Part shown: in pieces, positions 26,501 through 40,233 of the stretch
How the letters are laid out: every line of letters starts with the position of its first letter
Numbering within the stretch: the first letter of the stretch is position 1
Assembly (NCBI GenBank): GCA_024362935.1
Contig: JANCRA010000001.1
Coordinates: forward strand, 62,958,930-63,022,929
Origin: Setophaga petechia
Taxonomy: Eukaryota; Chordata; Aves; Passeriformes; Parulidae
Direction: 5' to 3'
Length of the DNA: 64,000 nucleotides
Notes under the pieces: model-generated
Databases searched by the model: none
Told to the model about the DNA's origin: nothing
The model's input: the letters and a program-made list of their open reading frames with translations, nothing else
Position numbers and translations under genes: made by a program

Positions 26501-28063
26501 GGAAAATGATAAAATGTGATGACTAATTTATGTAAATCTCATAAAGGCAATAAGACCGAGGGCTGAGCACATAGAAGCATTAGTCAGGCGAAGGAGCACA
26601 TGATTGTATTCCTCTTTTATTTGCTACCATTTTAAATTGGTTTATTTTGATAGGGTTATTATTTGTTTAGCTTTCAAAAAGCGTTCAGGGCCTGTGCAAG
26701 GAGTACAGGACATAGAGCCCTTGCTCATAGTAAGGAGCACAGTGATCCCTCGGCTTTATTTGGAATGGTTTTGGTTATTGCCATGAGGATGGGAGCTGAG
26801 CAAGGCAGACAGGCTCTCTAGGAAGCCAGGGATTTTTACAGCCTACCTCAGGCTTGAATATTTACACACTGAGAAATCCCGGCTAAACACCCAAGGAAAA
26901 CCTGAATTTTTGGAATTAGATCCCAGTGCAATTCAAGTAGGATACTTTCAACACGAAGATTAGATGGAAAATAGTTCTACAGCGAAGCTTTTCTCACCTC
27001 AAGGAGCCTTTAAAAGAGCATTGCAACATATTCTCACACTTACAGCTGTTTCCACCGTATATCTTGATAAGCAAATTTCCTTATCTGTTGTGTTCTGAGG
27101 TCACCAAATTAGACAAAAATAGAGTGCTTTGGTTAATCTACTCAAAGAAGAAAATTAAAGCTATCAGGCTGAACGACAGCAGAGTGGCTGGAAATTTTGG
27201 TTGTCGAGCTTTTGTTGTTGCTTTACACAGCAGATTACACACTCAGCGAACATGCGGTCAGCAGAGCTCTGAGGTATCTGCAGGTCTCCCAGTACGGGCA
27301 GGAAAATAAGTCAAAGCTAAATATAAACTAAGCAGAGAAAACCCAATTCTCTCAGCATTTTATTCAAAGTTCTGCTTTCAACACAACCAGGAGCGGTTTT
27401 ACCCCACTTCCCATTGTCGCCCATTTTATTTCAATACGTCTATTTCTGCATTCTGTATTATTCCAAAGGACAGTGCCCCATTTTCTTCAGTTGGGGGGTT
27501 TGAGGAAAACATTTATTAAACTCCTTAAAGCTTGTTTATTTTTCTTAAGCCTAATTACCTGCCTGCAATGACTTAATTTTGTTTATTACGGGTTTTAAAA
27601 TGACAAGTTCATCTGCCACCGGAAAGCAGCGCTGCTTTAGCGACAATGAAAGGCCGCAGTCCTGCAAGCACTTATGCATATGCTTCACGTTTTGCATGTA
27701 AATAGTCCCATTGACTAAATCCCCGTTCTTTGAAAGGGAAGAAAAGGCTGAAAGGCAATCATTGTTTTCCCAGGCAAACAGTGCTGGAGAAGAAAGGAAC
27801 AAGTTAGGAATATAGAAAATTAACTCATTTCCCATAGCCCACCATATGCAGGCATATCCTGAAACTCCTGAATTTACTTCAAGTATCTAAAAGTCTCTTC
27901 TGTGTGCAGCCCGGTTTTTCAGTGTCTTAATGCTTTGTTAGTTTTCCAAGGCAATTTCTTTAGGCAAATCTAACACAAAAAAACCTTTTAAAAGATAATT
28001 CAAGAGAAAACATTATGAGCAAGCAAAGACCAGCTCTAATATTCAACCTCCTCTCTAAGTATT

Positions 28064-28092
28064 AAAAAAAAAAAAAAAAAAAAAGAGGGGGG
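28064..28092 (+). repeat. Poly(A) followed by G run
   Basis: Twenty-one A residues, then gag and a G run, forming one uninterrupted homopurine tract. Confidence 0.85.
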
Positions 28093-28270
28093 GAATTCAA
28101 ACAACAGTCTAGGAAGGAAAAATGTATTCAGGCACTGTAGAAATTAAATAATTAAATGCACTCTTCCCCTGAGCTTCCCAGTTAGCTCCATCCGCCTTCA
28201 TCCGAGCTGAATAATAGCAGGTGTATTGCTTCAAGTTAAAGTCACCCTGGGCTAGGCATGGCAGGACTGA

Positions 28271-28550
28271 TCATAGAATCACAGAATGGCTTGATTTGGA
28301 GAGAATCACGTAATTCCAACCCTCTGCCATGGGCAGGGACACCTTCCACTATGTCAGGTTGCTCAGAGCCCCATCCAACCCTGCCTTGAACACTTCCAGG
28401 GCTGGGGCATCCAGAGCTTCTCTGGGCACCCTGTTCCAGGGCCTCACCACCCTACAGGGGAGAATTTCTTCCTTGTGTCCAATCTAAACCCACCCTCTTT
28501 CAGCTGGCAACCATTCCCCCTTGTCCTATCATGTGTTGGGAGTGGTCTCA
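28271..28550 (-). repeat. CR1 LINE 3' fragment (about 280 bp)
   Basis: The plus strand has the typical reverse-complement CR1 end, agaatcacagaatggcttga, then 'ccatgggcagggacaccttccact', 'ttgaacacttccagggctggggcatcc', 'ttctctgggcaccctgttccag', 'cctcaccacc' and 'aatttcttcc'. It ends near 'cttgtcctatcatgtg'. It is well preserved compared with the other fragments in the window. Confidence 0.95.
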
Positions 28551-29220
28551 GACCTGGTGGCATCTTAGAGGATAAGAAATCTCCTGGGTTCCCCCTCCGA
28601 GCAAGCAGAACGAGCAGCTCGCAGCCCTGACCCGAAGCCCGCCAACACAAAAGAGAATGGAAAAGATCAAGCATTTGTTTTTTCCCGTCTCTGCCCTACA
28701 GCAGCGCTGAGGTGCATTTGAGACCCCGCTGCTCGGGCACAGCCTGAGAGCCCCGCGCTGCAGCCCAGCACAGCATCCCACCAGGGGCAGTCTGTGGGCA
28801 AAGAGGTGTGGGAATCTGAAACCAACATTTCTGAGGGCCGTGGGCAGCTCATTAACAGCAGCACTGACATCAGCAAGTGGAAATAGTCCCCTGTTACAAA
28901 CACACACACACAGAGACACGTGGGTTCCTACGCCAAAAACCAGATCTGCTGCTTTGCCTCAGAGTGGCTCATGTTTTTTCCACTTGATAAAGAATCACGA
29001 GTTACTCTGAAGTTTGTTCTGTCACAGACTTCTTTCAAACCTGACTGAGTAGCTATCATACCACCATCACTGAACCCACATGAGAGATTGGGCAAGTGGA
29101 AAGAATTAAAATAAATTCACTACTATGAATTTCCTATAGCTGTTCTTCATCAATTCTCATTTTAAAGAAAATAAAAAGTATCCTTTACTTGCACAAATTA
29201 AAACCTATATAAAAACAAAT

Positions 29221-29275
29221 TAGGCTGGAACTACTGCTTTGAAGTTCCTTCCAACCTAAAATATTCTTAGATGTA
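29221..29275 (+). repeat. Probable CR1 3'-end remnant
   Basis: The text 'gaagttccttccaacctaaaatattctta' resembles the terminal block of sense-strand CR1 elements (ggttccttccaacct...attctatg). It is only about 55 bases long and so tentative. Confidence 0.45.
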
Positions 29276-29371
29276 AATTCCTTATCACAGCAATAACTTT
29301 GGCACAGGGAAGAAGACAAAGCAGCAGTCATTGCTGTGATTACAACCAACAGATATGGGGACAGATATGGG

Positions 29372-29400
29372 TTCAATTAACACAGCCTGTGTTAATTGAA
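29372..29400. repeat. 29-bp perfect palindrome with GTTAAT half-sites
   Basis: Arms ttcaattaacacag (29372-29385) and ctgtgttaattgaa (29387-29400) are exact reverse complements around a single C. Each arm holds a GTTAATT half-site resembling that of HNF1, but the spacing differs from the standard HNF1 dimer. Confidence 0.9.
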
Positions 29401-30066
29401 GAGTCCTTGTATCCTGGAGAGCTACAGCTGATACAACCTGTGCCTCTCAGGTGCCCTCGAGTTGACACCTGACAAATGTTCCAAGCAGTGCAACTGAATC
29501 TATACAAATATTTCAGTGTTTCTTATTGCCCAAAGATAACACTTCTTCAGTGGCTAAAACAGGGGCATGAGGGAAAAAAAATGCATGGAATTAATTAGGG
29601 ATCATAAGCAAACTCTTCCTCACAGAGAAGTCCTGTGACATCTAACAGTGGTGAAAGCAACAGGCTTGTGGAACAGATTGCTCTGAGAGCCAGGAGAACC
29701 CAGGGGAAGGTACCTGCTGTGGTGGTGGCCACTTGGCTGGACAGCATTCCTCACTGGGCCCAGGATTCCAGCAGCTGGAGCCCAGGCAGGCAGGGAACAG
29801 AGCTCCCCAGCTGCCTTGGTGACACAGAACGTGTCCCATTCACACCACAGATATTTGTGTATTCTGCCAGATGAAGGGGTGGCCTTGACAGAATTAAAAG
29901 CTGCTGATGAATCCGTGAGGCCAAGAGAGCTGATGCATTATTTTTTTTAAAGGTTACTATTCAAGGAAGCAGTGTAGTGCACAGCAATAACAAAAGGATT
30001 GTGGCAACCAGCAAATTATTCCCTGGAGAAAATTCTTCCAAAATTGGGTAGTGACAGAATCCAATC

Positions 30067-30071
<5 letters not shown>

Positions 30072-30105
<34 letters not shown>
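30072..30105 (+). repeat. Poly(A) tract (34)
   Basis: Thirty-four consecutive A residues followed by gacaaaaaaaccc. It is the longest homopolymer in the window. Confidence 0.9.
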
Positions 30106-30107
<2 letters not shown>

Positions 30108-30668
30108 CAAAAAAACCCACCAGACCCAAACACATAGAATAAAATCCATGATGCAGAACAAGGATCTTTCTCCTTTCCTGGACTGGAAACCAGATGTACT
30201 TGCTTTTTAAAATTTTTTTTTTTTTTTTGCCAGACTGTCTAAGACTAAGCAGTCTTGAACACTGAAAACCTGATTCCAAAAATAGTCAAAAAATAGCTTT
30301 CTTGATTTTAGCTTACAGATTATTGAATAACCCACAGGCCACCAGCTTCTCTCCTGCTATTTCTAAGTCAGTCCAGATGAAGCTGGATGGGGAGGGGAAA
30401 GGCAGGTTTGGGCTTTGTTTGATTTGGTTTTAGGCTAAAGCTCAAGGTCCGTTTATTTAGGAAAGAGATTGCCACCCCCCAATGCAGTGTATTTTATGTT
30501 CAATAGAAAATAATAATAGAAAATAATACAGGAGCATATTATCCCTATGCCAAGTATAATGCACACTCAGTTCTAGGTTTTGGTGTTAAAATTTCTCAAG
30601 AGAGAATTTTCTTTTCCTGTTTTACTACATTTTACAGAATTTCCTTTACTTTGCATAAATACCAACTT

Positions 30669-30779
30669 TTTTGTCTACAGGTAACTGAGACTCCCCTTCC
30701 TAAAGAAAGGGGAATCTTCCTTTCTAAAGAGGAATCTTAGTTACCTGTAGACAAAACCGGAAACTTAGTTACCTGTAGA
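30669..30779. repeat. Compound inverted and direct repeat
   Basis: Arms 30669-30698 and 30727-30756 match as inverted repeats at 27 of 30 positions, centred on ttttgtctacaggtaact. A third copy of cttagttacctgtaga at 30764-30779 directly repeats 30736-30751. The 28-base spacer also contains repeated aaagaaaggggaatctt / aaagaggaatctt text. Confidence 0.92.
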
Positions 30780-32798
30780 GCTGCTTTTTGGAGAAGGATC
30801 AGTTCTTTCCTCCAGGGCCTGAGCGCCTCTCCCTGAAATAACTCCTCCATGCACCCCATGAGTAAAACACTGAGCTCGACACCAGCTGGAAGCTTTGGGG
30901 GCAGGTTTCAGCTCACCTGCCTGAGCAGCCGGGCACAAAAGCCCTGTAGGAGAGGGACAAGGAGCAGTTTTGCCCCTCTGCCTCGGCCGGGGATCCAAGG
31001 GCTTGGAAAGGAGCGCACGGCGGTTCGCATCAGTGCGCGAGCTGAATATAAAACCCAAAGCAAAACACGATTTGTTTTTCAGTTTATTAAAGGAAATGTT
31101 TTCATATAATTAATCATGGTCCGCGAGGCCGCTTTATCCAACGCCGTCCCTCCCTACCCCCGCCATCCCACATGGAGCCTTAGCCGGACTAAAATTTTGC
31201 AAAGCCTCGCATTGTTCTCCCTGACACCGGATCAGCGGACACAAAAAAGCAACTGCCAGCTCAAAAGCAATCCGGCGATAGAGCCTGGTGCTATCTAATC
31301 AAGGGCAAAAGGTCACTTCCGAACAACTGGGCAATAAAAGATTATTTCCAGCCGCAGAACAGAAAGGCCCAGTGGTGGATGCTTGAAAGAGGGGGGTGGA
31401 AGGAGGGCAAAAGGGCTCCCGTCTGTGGGAGGAAGTGCATTGAATAAAGCCAGCAGACGGGAACCATCTGGCTTTGTGCGTGGTCTGTTCTTCAGAGGAG
31501 AGAGAAAGCCCCCTCAGCGGGGCCAGTGACTCCATGCAATGATTCAAACTTTTCTTCTTTTTTTTTCCCCCCCTCTTTCTCTCCCCCATCAATTTTAAAG
31601 CAGCTTTCCCAGGCACCAAAAAATTGGAAACGGAAACTTTCCTAACGGGTGGATGGACACATCTTATCAAGGGCGAGCTGCAAGATGGAGCCCATGTTTT
31701 GATTTGGCCATGAGAGATGGCTCTTATCAGGGAGCGAGGTCTATGGATGACCAGACAGGGCTTTTTTTGTTTGTTTTGTTTTTAAGGATGGCTTAAAGAA
31801 GAAGCCTGCCAGGGACCCAGTGGACTCAAATTCCCAACCCATCCACTACACTGGGTTTTGGTTGCGTTTTTAAGCAGCAAACAGCATTTCCAGCAGCATC
31901 ACCTTTATTATGTATACTTCATGCATTTCCCCCTTTCCTCTCTCCCCACTTGTTATATGGCCTCACTTGAATGAAAGCAAGAAAATAAAAGAGCCAGATT
32001 ACATTCAGTCCAGTTGCCATGGCCTGTGGGAGGGCAGAATTGCAAACACTTCAGTACAAATGGTACAATCCCTCCTCCCTCCCTCAGCCCTGCAGTTGTC
32101 CTCCATGTCCTCACTTTCCCTCGCTCCGCGGTTCGCACCGGAGGCCTTTGGCACTCGGCGGCGAGGAGCTGAATCTATTCAAGCGCCCAGACACCTCCTC
32201 CGTTCACCAGTGAATTAACTTTAAGCATGCAAATCACACTAATCCAGAATTCACAGGAGAGGAAGTCAGGAGGGTTCCCAGTGGTCTGGGAAATATTTTT
32301 CCTTTCGGGAAGGGAAGGGGAGGGGGGGTCATTGCACTCTTCTTTAGAGCTCGCTGCAGGTCACTCTGGCTCATCTCAAAGAAAGTTTAGTTCAGAGGCT
32401 CAGCTTGACATTCATTGGTTTCTAAATCGGAACCTCTTGAGCGATTGTCCCAGCAATCCCAGGGATTGGGGCCTGAGCAAATAGCCCCCGACTAATTCTG
32501 CTGTAGTAGGGGGGAAACGAAGCAGTTAAATGTCCAGTTTATCAACAGAAAACAACAACTGAGCCTTTGTCCTAACAGGGTGCAGGAGGAAACCGTTTTG
32601 CAGGGCTCATCTGCATGAGAAACCCGGGCAGCTGGGAAACACCGACATACGGCCTGGGGGGAGATCCACACACACACTGGAGGAGAAAAATATTCCATAC
32701 ATAGGCTTTCTGCACTGCCCCCTTCAAAAAGGAAGCAAAATTCGGGAATTCTGAGTAAGTCAGACACAACCTGACAGTTGACAGGCTTTGTTTTAAAT

Positions 32799-32814
32799 GG
32801 GGGGGGGGGGGGGG
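32799..32814 (+). repeat. Homopolymer G tract (16)
   Basis: Sixteen consecutive G residues between AT-rich flanks, followed closely by an A-rich run. Confidence 0.9.
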
Positions 32815-33151
32815 AACAACAGCAAAAAAAACCCACAAAGCAAAAGTTTAAATTGAGAACCTACACAGCAGGTCCTCTGCCACAGCCTATTGGTGAGAGA
32901 ATGAAAAAAAACCCCACCACCAACAGCAAGGTGACCAAATGGCCAAGGCAACAGCTCTGGTATTTATTCTCTACAGCTCTGCAAGTTGAGGCAGTGCAAA
33001 GATACCAGTGTTTCTGCTATAGTCTCACCAAACAGACATAGAAATGCAGGATGCAGTTTGGGAATGCAAAGGCAAAAAGTAAAACCACAGAGTTGAAATG
33101 GACCTACTATAAAGCATGTTTAAAAACCCCAATGTCACTCCTCCTGCTCAC

Positions 33152-33168
33152 TTTTTTTTTTTTTTTTT
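33152..33168 (+). repeat. Poly(T) tract (17)
   Basis: Seventeen T residues. No SINE or LINE body is visible beside it. Confidence 0.85.
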
Positions 33169-36100
33169 GCCCCTCAGTACTGATCTATTCTCTGTTTTCT
33201 TAGCTAAGGGTTTCTTGGCAGTCACAGGCATTTTTCTCTAAGGATTTTTAGACACCCAGAAGCGGTTGGAAAAGCACAGGCAAAGGACTTGCCCACCACA
33301 TTCCCTGTCTCTCTGAGAGCTGAGCAAAAAACCTTGCCCTATTACTGCCCAGGGTGAGGTCTAGAACCCACACAGCAGACATGGAAACTGCATTCCACTT
33401 GCCCATCAAACCCAGTGGGAAAACAGCTTGAAGGTGCAGGGGAAAAAATCCCAAATGCGTGAAGCAGGTGAGCCTCAGGTTAAGGCAGCTGCTGCTTTAA
33501 CAGCGGCCACTTTCAGCACTTCAGAAAGTGAAACCACTTACTGGAACAACAAGGCTGTGTGCAAGGAGGAGGGGATGGCTGAGAAAATGTGTCCCTGGAA
33601 CAAACCCTTTAGGGACAGGCCAAGGCTAGATGATGAGGTTATCACCAGGAAGATCACAGGCCCAAACTGCAAGGTCACAACCTGCAGGAACTTAGACAAA
33701 CCTTTTAAAGAGAAGCAAATCCAACCTTTCCTGGAGTGCCCCAAAAGAGAAACCCATCCAAAGGACACTTCCATGGCCCAGCAGTACAATATTCACATTC
33801 CAGCCACAATGGAGCCAAACAGATTCACTGCAGTGGAGGCAGCTCCACTCCCACGTAGCCTGATTAATAACCTGGAGACTCACAGTTGTTTCAGAGCTCC
33901 ACTGGCATTCTTTGAGGCCAGAGCGTGCCCTACGCTGAGCAGCCACCCTGCTTTCCACTCCACTTAGCATTAATTACAAGTCTCTTTCTTGGATATCTTG
34001 GCAGCTTTGTGGTTCAAGGGGGAGAGGGGGAAAAAAAAATAAATCTCATCCTATTAAATGTAGCCCAGCGACCAAAAGACTCTGAAAGATAGGAAACCCT
34101 TCCCAGCGTGAACAAGCAGCAGAACTGCACTTTAAAATACAGGTTTTAATTGCAAGTGGCATTTCCAAGCTACCCTGCTCCTGGGGCCACCTCAATGAGG
34201 GCCAGGAGTGCTACCAGACAGTTAATACCCTCAAACAAACAGCTTCCCACTCCCAGCCACAAACAGGGCTTTAAACATACCCCATTTGTATCACAAAAGG
34301 CAGCCAAAGCCGCTGTCCTTGCAGGAGGCTTAGCTCTAGTTAGGCACCCAACAAAGACTAAGTTGGTAAGAACCTCCATTTGGTCTCTCTGGCTGACTCA
34401 AACCCAGCATTTTGCTGGGAGCAGATTCTGTAATTCTCATCTCAAGCCCCTGTAGCTTGATCACAGATCACAGGCCGGTTTTAGCTGATATCCTTAGCAC
34501 AAACTCACCAAATCCACTGGAGCTCCAGAAGGGATGCAAGAGAACAGCACAGCTCTCCTGTCACAAACCCTTGGGTTTAAGGCTGCAGGTCTTGGGGCAA
34601 GCCTGAAGAAGATCAAGACCAGACTGTGATGTGCCTCAAGAAGAGCAGGCCTGCTTAATACCCCTCTATATACCAAAGGCTCTTGTCCTGGGTGTCCCTT
34701 CAGCTGTGGGGAGTTTGGGCCTTCCAATTCTGTGGAGCATCCCAGGTGCTCTCAAGGGGCAGAAAGGAGTTTGCCACCAGCTGAGTAGCTCAGAGCTTTC
34801 CAGGCAGCTTTTTCCATTTAACCCTGGAATTACAAACCCTGGAGCATTGGTCTGCCATGTTCTCAGCATCCTAACTGGCTTAGCCAACAACACACACTTC
34901 CAGTGTCCCGCTGACATGGGATCCTTCAGCCTTGTAACCTAAGGGGAATGTATGCCAGCAATCTACTGTGCAGATGAGGCAAACAATCACTATTCCTTAC
35001 ATCCAGTTGTAAATCAAAGGGTTTCCTGCCTAAATCTAGATAAGAATATAACCCCAGGCTATGGACCACCTGACAGCACCGAATCCTTTTGTTAGGAAAA
35101 TAATTGCAGATGAGTCAGTACCTTCTCCTGCTCTCCTTTGCCAGGTAGCATCTCCTCTGGATGGCTGGACTGAGCTGAGGCTTCAGCAGAGACTTGAAGC
35201 TGAGACTCCTTAGACAAGAAATTTCTTCTGGGGTGTGGCTTTACAGGCCATCCCTGCATTTCCAGCACAGGAGGGCAACAGAGACAGAGCCACCTCCACC
35301 ATATCCTGCTGAGATCTGGCTCCTTCACTTGGGAAAGTGCTTAACTCCAGGTTTCGCTGAGCCTTACAGCCTTTAGCCTCCAGCCCTTGCCATGGCCCAT
35401 GGCAGCCCTGTTGTGCTTGAACAACTTGACTGCTTTGAACGCAAGCTGATGGCAGGAGAAGGATGTAGGGAATTTTAAAAAGCATTTTCCATTCTGACTC
35501 TGGTGTATTACTGTACAACCTTTTCCAACTCCTCCATTGCTTTGTAGCTGTTGTCACTCACACTTTTCCTGTCTCACTGCTGCCCTTTCTGCCCAGCCAG
35601 TGGGCTCGCTCCGTGGGATGCTTCCCACCGGTGCTGCAGGCACAAAACCGAGAACTCTGATGTCATGTCTCGTAACCCATCAAAAAGAGCCTTGTTTGAA
35701 ACACGGAGATGGGATGAGGTCATCAGGAGCTGTAACCATTCTCTTTCTTTGGCACACCACCTCCTTATCTGGGAGGCATTGCAGGGAGGGCATTGTAAAG
35801 GTTACATAAAATCAAAACAGAATTGTCAGGCGTTCCTCTCCCCGACATTTGTTTTGGCAAATTTACATCCTCTGAAAAACATGAGGGAGGCATCATTTTC
35901 CCCAGCAGAACATCACGTAGGAGCAGGGCTGACACAAAGAACATTCTGCCCAAGGGTGCTGGGGAGGCCTTAGAGGAAGGAGGGAAAACCTTTGGTGTAA
36001 ACTGAGTGCATGTGCAAATATCCCCACGTGTCCCTCTGCCCACAGAATGCAGGAGGAGGAAAGGATTATCCATCATAGAGCTCCTGTCATGGGAGACATT

Positions 36101-37479
36101 TCCATTATTGTTTTACTAGATTATATAACTGCATTGTCCATAAGCACAGGAGAGCCAGAAAAACTCTTTGTGTTGGCATCTCGTGGAAGCACTGCTGCAG
36201 ACTCACAGGTGGGAAGGATAGTGGATACATACCTTGTTCATTCACATCTCCTCCATCTTCCTAAATTATCTGCAAGGAACTGGAGAAAGGGGGAAATAAT
36301 CACAATTTCCTAACAAATCTACCAGTGAGGCAGTTTTACAGCTTGGCTCCAAGCCTCTGCTCAGAATCTCTTCCTCCTCTGTTTCAGAGCTCAGTGAGGA
36401 TGAGCAACAGAGGGCATGGGCATCCTTCCATCTGCTCCTGCTCTGGAGCAGAGATACATCCAGAATGTTGCAACTCTGCAATCTTTCTCTCCTTCTGGGA
36501 TGGTTTCAATGGTAAGATTTACAGCCTAAAAGATATCACTGAAGTCATGGCAGTAAGAGGGGCAGCTACAACAGCAAGGAAGAGGAACAGAAGTATTTTA
36601 CTGAGTCCGGGCTTTGCAGATGGTGAAAACAAGGAGCAAAAGCCATGCTCACAGTTAAAGCTAACAAAATTCTGCAATCCCCACGGGAAACTCAGAAACA
36701 CAGCTATGAAATGCAGAACTGCTTCTTGTGTTCATTTGTTTTTTAATACTTTGATTACATGTTCAAATGCAATACATGGATGGAGTGCAGGGACTGAATT
36801 TCCTTAGTGCTGCTGGAAACATCCCATTTTTGGTTCATAGCCCTGCATCCACATCTGCAGTTCCAGTAGCCTCCTACAGTGATGTGCCTTCAGGCAGGGA
36901 GGTAAGGAAGGAGAGCACCTCCAACACAGAGAGGCACAAGCATCCCAATTCAGACAGTGTCCATCTGCCCTAAACCATTTTTTGATAACTTTTAATAACA
37001 CTGCAAGAGCATCTCTTTGTATCTTCTTGGTAGGCATCCACAGCAAGATAAGATTAAACAACAGCCACTTCTATCTTTATGTGATAAAACAAGCTTCTGT
37101 ATTTAAGGTAAACTTTACAGGACAGGTGGTTTCCTAGAATGGAATATCCCCAAGAAAACATTTAACTATCCTACATAAACGTCAACAAGGTATGAGTAGA
37201 GCGCACCTAATAAAGGAGATAGAGGCTACAATAAAAAGGGGCCCTAAATCAAAGGGCAGGTTCACACCAGCAAACACACACACCGGGCCGACTGGAACAG
37301 GGCCCTCAGCACTGCTGGGAGCCCAGCAGCTCTTCTGGTGTGCCTTCCCTTGCCTTTGCTTGGAGGTTTGACCCACACCATCACCTTGATGGGGTTGTGG
37401 CCAGGACTACATCCAGAAAACTGCCCCTGCGGGTTCTGTATTGGGAGCTCGGTGTGGACTTCTACCTTTATCAGCTCTT

Positions 37480-37520
37480 AAAAAAAAAGAAAGAAAAAAA
37501 AAAAGGGGGGGGGGGGGGAA
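37480..37520 (+). repeat. Homopurine A-to-G tract
   Basis: An A-rich run with two interrupting G residues leads into fourteen G residues (37505-37518): about 41 bases with no pyrimidine. Such tracts can form triplex or quadruplex DNA. Confidence 0.88.
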
Positions 37521-40233
37521 CGCAGAGCAAACATTATCTATTGTTAATTACCTGTAAAGTAGGGCTTTTGCCACTTCCCCAGTTTCTAAGAGCTCTGAAG
37601 TGAAACCTGAAAGAAGCCACCCATTGTTTCCAATTGTGCAAGAGCCAGGAGCAAATAGGGCTCAAATTGCAGCTCTGAAAGGCAGCAGGAAATTGGCAGC
37701 CCGGTAATCTGCTCCCCACCATTCAGGGGAACAAAGGCGACATTCCTCCTCAAGTAGTCACCATTAGAAACCCAAGGCTGATCTATTTAGTAAGGCCCAC
37801 AGAATAAATCTGTGGAAATAAAGAGTTTTAATTAGAAGGCCATAGGATATGGCTCTAGTTTCCAGCCCCTCAAGTAACATGTATTATTTAGGCCCTTACC
37901 TCGTTTCCCACATAACCAAACGCTGACACCCAGACATCAGCACCGCTGCCACTAAAAAAAACACCCCAAAAACTAATAAAGGTGGAAAGTGTTCATTACA
38001 GGTAGATTATACCATACAGTGTGCTGTACCAAGCACATTTCAAATTGGTCCCTGGTTTGGGATTGCATATTTTCCCCCCCTAGAGTATTAACAATCCTTC
38101 TAAACCACCACTCCCCCCCATCCATGGCATGTTTTAAATGTTCTCCAGAAAGTGCTACAGTTTCCAGCAGGATGGTTTTTTTCCCCCTCTCTCCCATCCA
38201 TCCATCTGCACAGAATGACTCAGTGATTAAACACTGCTAGTCAAAGGCTCCTGGCTGTACCAGTGCCTCACAGTGTGGCTCCACACAGCTCTCCAGCCCC
38301 AGTTTTCCCAGCAGCCAAAGAACAGTTTCCTTCAGAGCTGTTTTATCAGGCACAGTTAATTTGAAAGAATTTAAGTCCAAGTGCAAAATACTCTGAGACA
38401 CTTTGCAATTTTTGCCACCTGAACAGATAAAGTTGTCCCAACCCCAGTGTGTTAGAACTGCCAGGAGGGAGAGCAGATGAGGTTAAATTTTCTAGGGATG
38501 TTATCTGCACCTGGCAGCAGTGATGGATGACCCAGGAATTACCATGGCAAGTGCTCCTGCTCCAGTACAGGGCAAGGGATGGAAAGAGGGGATACAAGAA
38601 CACAGGCCCTAGAACTCCAGGTTTGAAAGCCCATACAAAAATCTGTGGAGACTCCAGAATGGTGCCTTCTATCTCTACCACTTGCTCCAGACAGACCTTT
38701 GGCTATTTAACACAGCACAACTGGTGCATTTTCAACTCTAACAGTATTTCCTCACATATTCTTGGCAGATCAGTAAATTTAAGCCCAGTTACAGTCAAAG
38801 TTTGGCAAACTTCATATCTGGAGTTGAATTTCAGAACAAAAATCCATGACATCCAACTATCCTGTATTTCTCACCCTAACTAACCAGGTTTATCCTCACC
38901 TTGAATTGGATGATACAGAATATGTAAAAATGAATGAAAACAAAAAGTGCCTCAGTGACAGCACAGGCGCTTGTGTAGTCATAACACATTCCATCCAGAA
39001 CTTTGCATGCCATGTAGAAAAACAGACAAGTGGACAATTATTCCCTAAAAAGGAGGAGTCAGGTAAATGAGACTGGACTTAGATAAGACTTGGGTATAAA
39101 AAGAAGGTACTGTGCAATCTCCAAATATCCGGGTTAGAGGAAAGCTCCAGCACTCCCCCCTTCCTTTCAGGCAGTAGTTCATTCATTTTCATCAGGAAGT
39201 GTGCTACTTATAAAGTGCACAAGTCCAAAAACATCTGATCAGACATCACAGAAGAAATGAAGCTTTGGAGAGAATCTTCATCAGGCCAGGTAAATTCATC
39301 CCTTCCTCCTGATTGGAGTGTGGAAGAGGAATCTTCCTGCAAGAACTCTCAGGTGGTTTGGAAATTGAAGCATGTGCCAGAAAACAGGTTTCATTTAAAA
39401 TAGCCATTAAGTAGTTAATCAGTTATGTAATTTCAGCCTATTTAGGGAGCTCCAGCTACTTCTCACAGTCACTTCATCCCACAAACTAAGAACATCCTAA
39501 CATTTATGAGCACTGGGCATTCCTTAGGCAGCGCAGGCACTGTCGCCTGGCCAGCTCATTCACTGGTGTAAATCCATCAGCTCCATTGAGAAGAAATATT
39601 CCATGGAATAAACCCGCTCATACTCTGGCAGCGACCCTGCGGGGTCAGGCAGGATGTCCCATTGTGCTCCTTCTTGCACAAACACAATGGGGTTCAGCCC
39701 CTGGGGGCAGAGCCTCTGTCAGGCTGTTTGTGCCTCCTGACATCGTGTTCTGCAGGATGTTTGTTTTCAGGTCGGGGCACCCAACCAATGTGTAGACAAA
39801 GGTTCACAAAACAGGGCGTGCTTACAAGGCCAGAGCCATGGCTATCAGGCACACCTTTCTCCAAGGACTGACCAAATGGATGCTTCTCTGATCCCAAAGA
39901 AAGAGCTACCACACTTACAAACTAATTTTGGAATATGTACTTCTCCTGGAAGCACACTGTTTCTCTTATAATACTGCCTCATGTATATACCAGGAATATT
40001 GAAAAATCCAGGTGAATTTCTGGTTCTTTTTTGGTTATACATTATGACTAGTGTCTCATCCATACACACTTGAACTAAAAAGCCAAGCCATGTGTGGTTT
40101 GCAGGAAAACTTTCCCAAATTTGTATTTATTGGTAAGTAAATGAGGCAGTATCTCAGGACAGCTTCACCAGGAGGAGCAGGACTGGCAGCTCCTGGGAAA
40201 ACCAACTGCACTGCATCCATTTATCACAAATAT

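Larger units (their letters stand above)
19116..30660. other. Intergenic block, no gene recognised
   Basis: AT-rich desert with scattered palindromes, two CR1 pieces and poly(A) tracts. A small CpG-containing patch lies at about 26195-26320 in otherwise AT-rich sequence. The open frame of 137 codons crossing it (26044-26457, minus) has no recognised domain. Confidence 0.65.

Noticed and set aside
33428..33967. 179-codon open frame, plus strand
   Set aside because: Overlaps open frames on the other strand, shows no recognised domain, and has no evident splice or promoter context.
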